A stretch of 14,730 bases of DNA, from positions 1 to 14,730 of the forward strand of contig QHPN01000064.1 of the NCBI GenBank assembly GCA_003219115.1, written 5' to 3'. A program made the position numbers and the translations under genes. Source of the DNA: Verrucomicrobiota bacterium (GTDB taxonomy: Bacteria > Verrucomicrobiota > Verrucomicrobiia > Chthoniobacterales > UBA10450). The notes beneath the pieces are model-generated. The model ran no database searches. It saw nothing but the letters and a program-made list of their open reading frames with translations, and was not told where the DNA came from. Shown piece after piece: positions 1-6,582 of this stretch; position 1 is the first letter of the stretch, and the number at the start of each line of letters is the position of its first letter.

Positions 1-1307
1 AGCTTCAACATACCGTTGCCAAATCGGCTGGATTTAGCGGCACGTCGTTGCACACGGGCGAAAAGGTGGCGTTGAAATTGCAGCCGGCACCGGTCGATCA
101 CGGGATCAAATTCAGACGTAAGGATCTGGCGGACGAGCCAATGATTGACGCGAACATCGCGAACCTGAAAACGGTCGAGCGCGCTACCACCATTGGCGAA
201 GGCGCGGTCCGGGTGCACACGGTTGAGCACATTCTTTCAGCCCTGAGTGCGATGGGAGTCGACAACGCCGTTATCGAGATGGACGCAAACGAACCGCCCA
301 TCGGTGATGGCAGTGCCGCGCCCTACGTCGAGTTAATCAAAAAAGCGGGTACAGTCGCGCAGGAGGCTCCGCGGCGCTTCTTTGATGTGCGCGAGCCGAT
401 TCACATCGAATCGAAAGGCGGCTCGCTCCTCGTGCTGTTGCCCGATGAAAAGTTCCGAATTTCCTGCACTCAGGCCGGGCCCAACAATCGCTTCACGCAA
501 TTCTTTTCCGCCGAAATTTCGCCAGGGCTCTATGAACGAGAAATCGCACCGGCGCGCACGTTTGTTTACTACGAGGAAGTTGCACCACTGATGGAGAAGA
601 ATCTGATTAAAGGCGGCAGTCTGGAAAATGCGATTGTCGTTCGCGGCGATGCCGTTCTAAGCAAGGAACCTTTGCGTTTTCCGGACGAATTCGCGCGGCA
701 CAAGATTGTCGACATCATCGGTGATCTTGCGCTGATCGGCACACGTATTCGCGGTCACGTCGTCGCGTTGAAACCAGGGCATGCTGCCAATGCGGAGCTG
801 GCACGGGCGGTAGTGAAAGAGCACACCAAGATTACTGCGCTCTCTGGCCGGCGAACGTTTCCACCGGGAGAAGGCGGTCTCGACACAAACCAGGTCATGG
901 AAATCTTGCCGCATCGCTACCCATTTCTGATGGTCGATCGCATCCTCGGCTTTGAAGGCGACACCAAATGCACCGGAATGAAAACAGTAACGGTAAACGA
1001 GCCATTCTTCGCCGGGCACTTTCCCGGGCACCCGGTGATGCCCGGCGTTCTTCAGGTCGAGGCGATGGCACAGGTGGCGAGCATTCTTTTACTGAGATTG
1101 GCGAAGACTTCGAGCCGGATCGGTTATTTCATGAGCGCAGATGAAGTAAAATTTCGGAAACCAGTTTTCCCAGGCGACACACTTTTCATTCATGCGGAGT
1201 TGCTTAAAGCCCGGCAGGGTCGGCTGGCGAAAGCGCGCTGCAGTTGCGTGGTAAACGACGCCGTCGTGTCCGAAGGCGATCTGATGTTCACATTCCTGGA
1301 TAAATAG
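1..1307 (+). CDS. lpxC-fabZ: Bifunctional LpxC/FabZ: UDP-3-O-acyl-N-acetylglucosamine deacetylase fused to 3-hydroxyacyl-ACP dehydratase (5' end missing)
   Basis: The N-terminal half is LpxC, the zinc deacetylase that commits UDP-acyl-GlcNAc to lipid A. The C-terminal half is FabZ, which dehydrates 3-hydroxyacyl-ACP in fatty-acid elongation. Both are cytosolic. The frame is open from base 3, and the residues before the TTG at 48 (AGFSGTSLHTGEKV) are the standard LpxC N-terminus, so the start lies left of the window and only a few residues are lost. LpxC marks are HTVEHILSAL (zinc His, codon 228-230), EPPIGDGSAAPYV, DEFARHKIVDIIGDL (zinc His and Asp) and GHVVALKPGHAAN (catalytic His). FabZ starts near base 897 with MEILPHRYPFLMVDRIL and carries FFAGHFPGHPVMPGVLQVE with its active-site His, followed by the Glu of the QVEAMAQ helix. 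The fusion is known from Bacteroidetes and some other Gram-negatives and couples two enzymes that compete for 3-hydroxyacyl-ACP. The stop TAG is at 1305-1307; lpxA follows on the same strand. Confidence 0.97.
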   Translation, partial: LQHTVAKSAGFSGTSLHTGEKVALKLQPAPVDHGIKFRRKDLADEPMIDANIANLKTVERATTIGEGAVRVHTVEHILSALSAMGVDNAVIEMDANEPPIGDGSAAPYVELIKKAGTVAQEAPRRFFDVREPIHIESKGGSLLVLLPDEKFRISCTQAGPNNRFTQFFSAEISPGLYEREIAPARTFVYYEEVAPLMEKNLIKGGSLENAIVVRGDAVLSKEPLRFPDEFARHKIVDIIGDLALIGTRIRGHVVALKPGHAANAELARAVVKEHTKITALSGRRTFPPGEGGLDTNQVMEILPHRYPFLMVDRILGFEGDTKCTGMKTVTVNEPFFAGHFPGHPVMPGVLQVEAMAQVASILLLRLAKTSSRIGYFMSADEVKFRKPVFPGDTLFIHAELLKARQGRLAKARCSCVVNDAVVSEGDLMFTFLDK

Positions 1308-1390
1308 AGGAAATGGGGAAGGACGAAGGAATGACCAAGCACGAAGGTCGAGCCAGGCCGCGCGAAATCTTTTTCGCCCTCCCTTCTCTC

Positions 1391-1434
1391 CCACTGAAAG
1401 AGGCGCCGGTCCGCCTCGGACCGGCAGTGAGTGG
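1391..1434. repeat. Hairpin with perfect 8-bp core stem
   Basis: GCCGGTCC (1405-1412) and GGACCGGC (1418-1425) form a perfect 8-bp stem around a 5-base loop. An outer CCACT/AGTGG pair (1391-1395 and 1430-1434) could extend it. There is no T tract, so it is not a classical terminator. It may be a transcript processing or attenuation structure, or part of a dispersed repeat. Confidence 0.45.
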
Positions 1435-1509
1435 CAAAGGATTCGGTTGGTAGGAAGACTTAGGTGAGAGGATCTAATGCGCATTCTTGCCAATGAGCCC
1501 TCAACCTGT

Positions 1510-1530
1510 CCTCTTCCTTACAGGGAGAGG
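1510..1530. repeat. Small hairpin upstream of lpxA
   Basis: CCTCTTCC (1510-1517), a 5-base loop and GGGAGAGG (1523-1530) form an 8-bp stem with one mismatched (wobble-type) position. It lies about 65 bases before the lpxA start and has no T tract. It looks like a decayed copy of a palindromic intergenic element. Confidence 0.35.
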
Positions 1531-1596
1531 CGATCACGCTGCGGTTTTAAGGCGCTGCCTAAGCTTTCACGAATCGTGTAAGCCACAAATCTTGTG

Positions 1597-2376
1597 ATGA
1601 GCGACGTTGAGATTCATCCGACCGCAATCGTCGATTCAACAGCGGAACTCGGCGCGGGAACAATTGTGGGTCCGTACTGCATCATCGCGTCTGGTGTGGT
1701 GCTGGGCGAAAAATGCCGGCTGCAACATCATGTGACCCTTGCCGGGCCAATGCAGGCCGGACGCGAGAATAGATTTTATGCCTATTGTTCGATCGGTCAG
1801 CAAACGCAGGATTTGAAATATGCGGGCGAGCCGACTTATCTCGAAATTGGCGACGGAAATACTTTTCGTGAGTTTTGCACGGTCAATCGCAGTACAAAAA
1901 GCGACGGTAAAACGCGTGTGGGCAACCGCGGAAATTTTCTCGCCTACAGCCACATCGGTCACGATTGCGCGGTTGGCGATGCGGTTGTGTTCTCGAACAA
2001 CGGAACTCTGGCCGGTCATGTCGAGGTTGGCGATCACGCAGTCGTGGGCGGGCTCACTGCGGTGCACCAATTTTGCAGAATTGGTCGGTTCGCCATCACT
2101 GGGGGCTGCTCCAAGATTGTCCAGGACGTGCCGCCATTTCTAATCGCGGACGGTAACCCGGCGGAGATTCGCGGCATCAATCTGATTGGAATGGAACGGG
2201 CGGGATTTCCTTCGGAAAGCGTGAAAGCAATCAAGGAAGCGTTCCGGTTACTCTACCGATCGAAATTGAACACTCGTCAAGCGATCGAAGCGGTGCGCAA
2301 GGAAATCGAACCGCGCGAAGAGATCAGCCAATTGCTCGAGTTCATCGAGAAAAGCGAGCGCGGCGTTATCCGGTAA
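1597..2376 (+). CDS. lpxA: LpxA: acyl-ACP--UDP-N-acetylglucosamine O-acyltransferase
   Basis: LpxA catalyses the first step of lipid A synthesis, the transfer of a 3-hydroxyacyl chain from ACP to UDP-GlcNAc, just before LpxC. The 259-residue product matches the usual length of about 260. The N-terminal two thirds is a left-handed beta-helix of hexapeptide repeats (for example IHPTAIV, AELGAG, VGDAVV, VGDHAVV). The segment HIGHDCAVG contains the catalytic His, and NNGTLAGHVEVGDHAVVGG, AVHQFCRIG and QDVPPFLIADGNP are LpxA signatures, as is the final RGVIR. The alpha-helical C-terminal domain starts near GINLIGMERAGF. GTG (1594) and ATG (1597) are adjacent in-frame starts. ATG is chosen because MSDVEIHPTAIV matches the family; there is no clear Shine-Dalgarno. 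It follows lpxC-fabZ on the same strand, as expected for a lipid A cluster. Confidence 0.97.
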   Translation: MSDVEIHPTAIVDSTAELGAGTIVGPYCIIASGVVLGEKCRLQHHVTLAGPMQAGRENRFYAYCSIGQQTQDLKYAGEPTYLEIGDGNTFREFCTVNRSTKSDGKTRVGNRGNFLAYSHIGHDCAVGDAVVFSNNGTLAGHVEVGDHAVVGGLTAVHQFCRIGRFAITGGCSKIVQDVPPFLIADGNPAEIRGINLIGMERAGFPSESVKAIKEAFRLLYRSKLNTRQAIEAVRKEIEPREEISQLLEFIEKSERGVIR

Positions 2377-2404
2377 TCCAGAGATTAGAGGGCAGGCGTC
2401 AGAA

Positions 2405-2575
2405 TCAACAACTGCAACTCAGTAGAGCGGCGTTCCCGGTGCCGGAGGCGGCATGAGAGTGAGATCGCTCTCCTGCATCGGGAACGGCGGCGTTGAAAAC
2501 GACGATTGTTTGCGCTGATAAATTGTCGGCGGCGGATGTCTTCTCGTGACTGCCCACGAGAATGAAGACCTGCAT
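2405..2575 (-). CDS. Possible small ORF overlapping the stop of the hydrolase gene (56 codons, doubtful)
   Basis: An ATG overlaps the TGA stop of the hydrolase gene (TGATG, bases 2577-2573), a layout typical of translational coupling. It opens a 56-residue frame starting MQVFILVGSHEK and ending in SCSC. No family is recognised. The frame runs through a strong inverted repeat (2431-2486), and a neighbouring frame in the same stretch also lacks stops and looks equally protein-like. This is more likely structured 3' untranslated sequence or a gene remnant than a working gene. Confidence 0.18.
   Translation of the reverse strand: MQVFILVGSHEKTSAADNLSAQTIVVFNAAVPDAGERSHSHAASGTGNAALLSCSC
2431..2486. 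repeat. Long inverted repeat between convergent lpxA and hydrolase genes
   Basis: CGTTCCCGGTGC (2431-2442) pairs with GCATCGGGAACG (2475-2486) over 12 bp, with only one G-T wobble. The 32-base loop holds a second small stem, GAGAG/CTCTC (2455-2459 and 2468-2472). The position between two converging genes suits a bidirectional transcription-end or mRNA-stabilising structure. Neither side has a T tract, so an intrinsic terminator is not proven. Confidence 0.6.
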
Positions 2576-3375
2576 CAGAAGCTCAGCTTCAATCCGTCGT
2601 AGGCCATGTGGGTATGCGGCGGCAGATTTCTCTCAAAAGATTGTGCCAGTTCATGCGCGAGGTGGGTGAAGTAGGTCTCTTTCGGCTGGATGCGCGCTGC
2701 CACCTCGAGCGCCTGGGCCACGCTGAGATGCGTCGGATGCGGTTTCTCACGCAACGCATCGATGATCAAACATTCGACCCCAAAGATCTTTTGCCCGATT
2801 TCATCGGGCACGGCGCTGCAATCACTGAGATAGGCGATCAGATTGCGGCCGGAACGGGAGAACATGTAACCGTTCACCTCCGCCGTGCCGTGCGGGACCG
2901 GCAACGGCGTGATTTTGGTTTCGCCTAAATAGAAGGGTCCGTCGACGAGGTGCGGTTCGGGTTTCAAATAACCGGGAAATGGATTGGTCCCTTTGAAGGC
3001 GAAGAGAAAAACGCGCTCGAGGTCGGCCATGGTTTTGGCAGAGGCGTAGACAGGCATTGACCCGCGTTGCCAGGAAAAGCGCCGCAGATCATCGAAGCCC
3101 ATGATGTGATCGGTGTGCGAATGAGTGAAAACGACGGCATCGACGCGGCGAATATTTTCGCGCAAGGCCTGAGTGCGAAAATCCGCTCCGGTATCGACGA
3201 TGAAAGCGGTTTCAGGTGTCTCGATGTAAACGGAAGAACGGAGGCGTCTATCACGCGGGTCGGCGGAATGGCAGACCGCGCAATCGCACCCGATCATGGG
3301 AACGCCCTGCGACGTTCCAGTGCCGAGAAAAGTAAGGGCGAGTTCGGAGTTGAGAGTTGCGGTTGAAGAGTTCAA
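2575..3375 (-). CDS. PhnP-like metallo-beta-lactamase-fold hydrolase
   Basis: This is a 266-residue cytosolic metal-dependent phosphodiesterase-type enzyme. The strand LTFLGTGTSQGVP opens the fold near residue 14. HSHTDH (85-90) is the HxHxDH metal motif, and His162, Asp185 and His238/His241 are candidates for the remaining ligands. C30-x-C32-xx-C35 (GCDCAVC) matches the extra structural zinc site described for E. coli PhnP (phosphoribosyl cyclic phosphodiesterase), which is why I place it in that branch. No phn genes are nearby, so phosphonate breakdown is not supported and the substrate is unknown. The only in-frame start after the upstream stop is TTG at 3375. The first nine residues are encoded by a TCAACTC-type repeat, so the start is uncertain. 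The gene is divergent from recN, with 49 bases between them, and convergent with lpxA. Confidence 0.88.
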   Translation of the reverse strand: MNSSTATLNSELALTFLGTGTSQGVPMIGCDCAVCHSADPRDRRLRSSVYIETPETAFIVDTGADFRTQALRENIRRVDAVVFTHSHTDHIMGFDDLRRFSWQRGSMPVYASAKTMADLERVFLFAFKGTNPFPGYLKPEPHLVDGPFYLGETKITPLPVPHGTAEVNGYMFSRSGRNLIAYLSDCSAVPDEIGQKIFGVECLIIDALREKPHPTHLSVAQALEVAARIQPKETYFTHLAHELAQSFERNLPPHTHMAYDGLKLSF

Positions 3376-3422
3376 GATTTTTCGGCGCGCGCACTTTCAA
3401 CTCTGAGCCCTCAACACTCAAC
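3346..3422. repeat. TCAACTC/GAGTTGA repeat cluster between hydrolase and recN
   Basis: On the plus strand the left side reads as repeated GAGTTGAGAGTTG/GGTTGAAGAGTT words. The right side (3395-3422) carries the complementary words TTTCAACTCT and CCTCAACACTCAACC. The whole is an imperfect inverted cluster; for example AGAGTTG at 3353-3359 pairs with CAACTCT at 3398-3404. It spans the divergent promoter region and enters the 5' end of the hydrolase gene. Similar GAGTTGAGAG strings are familiar to me from Verrucomicrobiota spacers, an impression that has not been searched. Confidence 0.5.
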
Positions 3423-3424
3423 CA

Positions 3425-5083
3425 ATGCTTCTTCAACTCTTACGGATCAAAAATCTCGCCCTGGTTGAGGATTTAGAATGGGAAATCGCGCCCGGGTTTA
3501 CTGCCATTACCGGCGAAACCGGCGCCGGTAAATCTATCATCATTGGCGCGCTCCAATTGTTGCTCGGCGAGCGCGCTGACAAATCGCTTCTGCGGACCGG
3601 AGCGGAGATGTGCACGGTAGAAGCAATTTTTCAGGGCGATGACTGGGCGAGATGGAATGAGCGTCTCGAGGAATCGGGAATTGAGCCGTGCGATGGCGAT
3701 CTGATTTTAAAACGAAGTCTTTCGCTTTCGGGGACGAATCGCCAATTTATCAACGGCTCGCCGACCACGCTGGCGAATCTCAAAGAGCTTGGTGATGATC
3801 TGGTTGATCTACATGGGCCGCACGATCATCAATCGTTGCTGTCACCTGATCGACAACTGGACTTGCTCGACGCGTTCGCCGTGGCGAATGAGGGACGGCA
3901 AAAATTCCTGAAAATTTTCCGCGACCTGCGAGCGCTGGAGACCGAACATGCGGCGCTCAATACTGCGGAGACCGCACGTGAGCAGGAGCTCGATTTGTTG
4001 CGGCATCAAGTAAACGAGATCAATGCCGCAAATTTGTCGGCCGAGGAAGAAGCACAACTAGACTCACGTTATCGACGCGCCAGCAACAGCAGGCGATTGA
4101 TCGAGCTTGCGTCCGCCGTGGCCACGAAGTTGTCGGAAGCCGATGACGCAATCCTGGCGCAGCTGGGGGAAACGCGAAAGTTGTTGCGTGAGTTGGAAAA
4201 ACTGGATCCGGCAATGGCAACGCCGGCGAATGCGCATGAAAGTGCAGTCGTTGAGTTATCCGAGATTGCGCGCGACCTGAGCCGTTACGCCGAGAGCCTC
4301 GATCTCGATCCAGAGCAGCTCGCCGCGTTGGAACAGCGGGTCTCATTGTTCGAGTCCCTGAAAAGAAAGTACGGAGCAACGATGGCTGACGTCATCGCTT
4401 TCGGCGAACGCGCAGCCCAGCGAATGCGCAAAATCGAAGGGCGCGATGAGGAGCTGCAGCGCCTGGCTAACAAGATTGCGACGCATACGGCCGAACTGCG
4501 GCGAACAGGTGATACGCTGCGGAAATTACGCGCGAAGGCGGCGCCCAAGCTTTCGGAAATGGTTCGTCGCAATTTGCGCGATCTCGGTTTCAAGCAATCG
4601 AAATTTGAGGCGAGGCTAAGTGAAGCACAAATTCCGCGTCCGTCCGGCTTCGACGCGGTTGAGCTGTTGTTTTCGCCTAACCCGGGGGAGCCGCTGAAGC
4701 CGATGCGGGCAATCGCATCGAGCGGAGAAATTTCGCGGTTGATGCTCGCGATTAAATCCGCCTTGGCTGCGCAGGATGCAGTGCCGTTGCTCGTATTCGA
4801 CGAGATCGACGCTAACGTTGGCGGCGAAATTGCTCACGCTGTTGGCGCGCGGATGCGTGAGCTGGCAAAGCGGCACCAAGTGCTTTGCATCACGCATTTG
4901 CCGCCGGTCGCGGCGGCGGCGACGTCGCAGTTTGTGGTCACAAAGGAGGTCAGAAGTGGTCGCACGTTCACCCAGCTCCGCGAGGTGACGGGCAAAGCCC
5001 GACGCGAGGAGATCGCCCGTATGCTCGGCGGCAAGAGCGAAGAGGCAATGAAACTTGCGGCGACAATGCTGAAGCCGCAGTAA
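3425..5083 (+). CDS. recN: DNA repair protein RecN (SMC-like ATPase)
   Basis: RecN helps recombinational repair of double-strand breaks by gathering and tethering DNA ends. At 552 residues it matches the family length (E. coli 553). Visible parts are the N-terminal strand MLLQLLRIKNLALVEDL, Walker A GETGAGKS (residues 30-37), two coiled-coil arms rich in Glu, Leu, Arg and Ala (about 150-390), the ABC signature SSGEISR (432-438), Walker B LLVFDEIDA with catalytic Asp459-Glu460, and the switch segment ITHLPPVAA. The usual signature is SGGE; here the first Gly is Ser. The ATG at 3425 gives the canonical N-terminus. No LexA-type box is recognised upstream, where the spacer is filled by the TCAACTC repeats. 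A probable terminator follows the stop, so the gene is likely monocistronic. Confidence 0.97.
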   Translation: MLLQLLRIKNLALVEDLEWEIAPGFTAITGETGAGKSIIIGALQLLLGERADKSLLRTGAEMCTVEAIFQGDDWARWNERLEESGIEPCDGDLILKRSLSLSGTNRQFINGSPTTLANLKELGDDLVDLHGPHDHQSLLSPDRQLDLLDAFAVANEGRQKFLKIFRDLRALETEHAALNTAETAREQELDLLRHQVNEINAANLSAEEEAQLDSRYRRASNSRRLIELASAVATKLSEADDAILAQLGETRKLLRELEKLDPAMATPANAHESAVVELSEIARDLSRYAESLDLDPEQLAALEQRVSLFESLKRKYGATMADVIAFGERAAQRMRKIEGRDEELQRLANKIATHTAELRRTGDTLRKLRAKAAPKLSEMVRRNLRDLGFKQSKFEARLSEAQIPRPSGFDAVELLFSPNPGEPLKPMRAIASSGEISRLMLAIKSALAAQDAVPLLVFDEIDANVGGEIAHAVGARMRELAKRHQVLCITHLPPVAAAATSQFVVTKEVRSGRTFTQLREVTGKARREEIARMLGGKSEEAMKLAATMLKPQ

Positions 5084-5111
5084 GGTTTTAACCTTTTTAA
5101 GACCTTTAACC

Positions 5112-5140
5112 TGAGGGCTGCGCAAATGACCCTCATTTTT
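5112..5140 (+). terminator. Probable intrinsic terminator after recN
   Basis: TGAGGG (5112-5117) and CCCTCA (5130-5135) form a perfect 6-bp stem with a 12-base loop, followed at once by five T residues (5136-5140). It lies 29 bases after the recN stop and before the next gene. The stem is short, so the strength is uncertain. Confidence 0.5.
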
Positions 5141-5184
5141 CCCTAGCCAGCCCCACTGTAGTTTTTCTATCGTCACGGTTCGAA

Positions 5185-6366
5185 ATGATTCAGCGGGATT
5201 ATCTCATCATCGGCGCAGGTATCGGCGGAGCATCGGCCTGCGAAGCCATTCGGAAACATGACAAGCGTGGGAGCGTGACCTTGGTTGGGGCCGAAGCGTA
5301 TACCCCTTACAAGCGATGGCTCCTCTCAAAAAGTTTCCTGCGCGAAAAGACGATCCTCCCCAAGAAGTACAGCGAAGTGGATGAACGATGGTATGCCGCG
5401 CACAAAATCGACGCGCGTTTCAACACCGCGGTAACGCAACTCAACATCGATCGACGGGTGGCTGTGCTGGGTAACGGCGAAAGCATGGAATTCAACAAAG
5501 CCTGTCTGGCGATGGGCAGCCGTCCCGGGCGGCCGCCAGTGGCCGGTGTCGGCTTGGGCAATGTTATTTATCTCCGCACCATGCGCGATGGACTGGCTCT
5601 TCGGGAAATGGCAGAGCACGAAAAGACTGTGATGGTGGTGGGCGGCGGATTGCTGGCCTGTGAGGTGGCGGCAAGCTTGCGGCAAATGAAGATGAAAGTG
5701 AGCGTGATGCATCGGCACGCGACGCTTTTGAACCGTTATCTGGATCCGGATACAGCCGCATGGGTGACTGGCTACTTCGCGAAAAATGGGGTGACACTGC
5801 TTTTGGGTGAAAGTCTGAATGGGTTCGAAGGCAAAACCGTTTTGCGAAATATCCAAACCAAAAGCGGCAACCGGGTGCCAGCGGGATTGGCGGTGGTGGC
5901 ATGCGGCGCGGAGCCGAGTCTCGATTTGGTGCGCAACACCCCGCTGGCGGGCCCGCACGGTTCGCCGGTTAACGATTACCTTGAGACGGAAGAAAAAGGC
6001 ATCTATGCGATCGGCGACCTGGCGTTTTACCCGGACCGTCTGATGGGTGGAATGCGGCGTCAGACGCATTGGGAAAACTCGCGCGAGCAAGGCCTGGTGG
6101 CAGGCGCGAACATGACCGGCAAAAAACGCATCCGCTACGAGCAGTTGCCATATTTCTGGACCGAGATGTTCGATTTGCGACTCGATTTTGTGGGTGATTT
6201 CACGGTGCAACCGACGCGGGTGGACCTTACCGGAACGCACGCGAAGAAGAAATTTACCGCGCGCTACTATCAAGGTGACAGATTACGAGGCATTTTGGTC
6301 TCGTCGGGAACCGAGAAACAAATTGATTCGGCTAAAAACGAGCTGCGCCGAGTTCTGGGCAAATAA
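5185..6366 (+). CDS. FAD-dependent NAD(P)H oxidoreductase, ferredoxin/rubredoxin-reductase-like
   Basis: This is a 393-residue two-dinucleotide-binding flavoprotein of the pyridine nucleotide-disulphide oxidoreductase superfamily, without the redox CxxxxC of disulphide reductases. FAD-binding GAGIGG is at 10-15, after a beta strand starting at the N-terminus. TPYKRWLLSKSFL (40-52) corresponds to the YxRPxLSK element of ferredoxin reductases. VVGGGLLACEVA (151-162) is the NAD(P)H-binding Rossmann motif, and YAIGDLA (274-280) is the second FAD motif. PYFWTEMFDLRLDFVGD (322-338) matches the start of the reductase C-terminal domain of the BphA4/PdR/AIFM3 class. It probably passes electrons from NAD(P)H to a small iron-sulphur or other acceptor. 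No ferredoxin, Rieske protein or oxygenase gene is next to it, so the partner is unknown. It stands alone after the recN terminator; no strong Shine-Dalgarno is seen before the ATG. Confidence 0.88.
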   Translation: MIQRDYLIIGAGIGGASACEAIRKHDKRGSVTLVGAEAYTPYKRWLLSKSFLREKTILPKKYSEVDERWYAAHKIDARFNTAVTQLNIDRRVAVLGNGESMEFNKACLAMGSRPGRPPVAGVGLGNVIYLRTMRDGLALREMAEHEKTVMVVGGGLLACEVAASLRQMKMKVSVMHRHATLLNRYLDPDTAAWVTGYFAKNGVTLLLGESLNGFEGKTVLRNIQTKSGNRVPAGLAVVACGAEPSLDLVRNTPLAGPHGSPVNDYLETEEKGIYAIGDLAFYPDRLMGGMRRQTHWENSREQGLVAGANMTGKKRIRYEQLPYFWTEMFDLRLDFVGDFTVQPTRVDLTGTHAKKKFTARYYQGDRLRGILVSSGTEKQIDSAKNELRRVLGK

Positions 6367-6407
6367 ATTGCTAGTAATTATAAACAGGGCTCGGGTTCGG
6401 CACGCGG

Positions 6408-6424
6408 TCTCGAAGAGTTCGAGA
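6408..6424. promoter_or_regulatory. Perfect palindrome, candidate operator upstream of the small ORF and receiver gene
   Basis: TCTCGAAGAGTTCGAGA consists of two perfect 7-bp arms around a 3-base spacer. It ends 29 bases before the ATG at 6454, where a dimeric repressor or activator could act. The regulator is not identifiable from sequence. The same bases could instead form an RNA hairpin. Confidence 0.35.
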
Positions 6425-6453
6425 ATCGCGATACTACTCGAAAGGGTACGGGC

Positions 6454-6576
6454 ATGAAGCGGGCTGATCTTGAAAAAAACCGCTCTATGCTGACAATTGG
6501 TTCATTCGCTTTCGCTTGCATTACAATTCTGGGTTGCGTTTTGTGGGCGTGTGCGAAGGATACCGACCGGACATAG
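6454..6576 (+). CDS. Possible 40-residue single-span membrane peptide or small lipoprotein
   Basis: An ATG preceded by an AAGGG-like ribosome site (GAAAGGGTACGGGC) opens 40 codons. A charged N-terminus (MKRADLEKNRS) is followed by about 23 uncharged, mainly hydrophobic residues (12-34) and a short polar tail, AKDTDRT, which fits one transmembrane helix with a positive-inside start. The segment also contains ILGC and LWAC, each close to a lipobox, so a small lipoprotein is possible. The TAG is 6 bases before the ATG of the receiver gene, which suggests co-translation. No family is recognised. An internal ATG at 6487 would leave a minimal membrane peptide. Confidence 0.42.
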   Translation: MKRADLEKNRSMLTIGSFAFACITILGCVLWACAKDTDRT

Positions 6577-6582
6577 ACGGAT

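Larger units (their letters stand above)
1308..1593. other. Intergenic spacer lpxC-fabZ / lpxA with repeat-like sequence
   Basis: No gene is seen in these 286 bases. The first part (about 1310-1350) is a purine-rich run with repeated GACGAAG/GAATGAC/CACGAAG words, resembling intergenic repeats that I recall from Verrucomicrobiota genomes (memory only, not searched). Two hairpins follow and are listed separately. No convincing promoter or T-tailed terminator is visible, so lpxA may be read through from lpxC-fabZ or have its own weak promoter. Confidence 0.5.

Noticed and set aside
48..50. TTG at 48 as the start of lpxC-fabZ
   Set aside because: The frame stays open to base 3 and the residues upstream are typical LpxC, so the true start is outside the window.
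3376..3424. LexA/SOS box before recN
   Set aside because: No palindrome of a known LexA type is visible; the spacer holds TCAACTC repeats.
5326..6273. Long antisense frame (315 codons) opposite the oxidoreductase
   Set aside because: It lies wholly opposite a well-supported gene and its translation is rich in His, Arg and Gln without any recognisable motif, so it is a shadow of codon usage.
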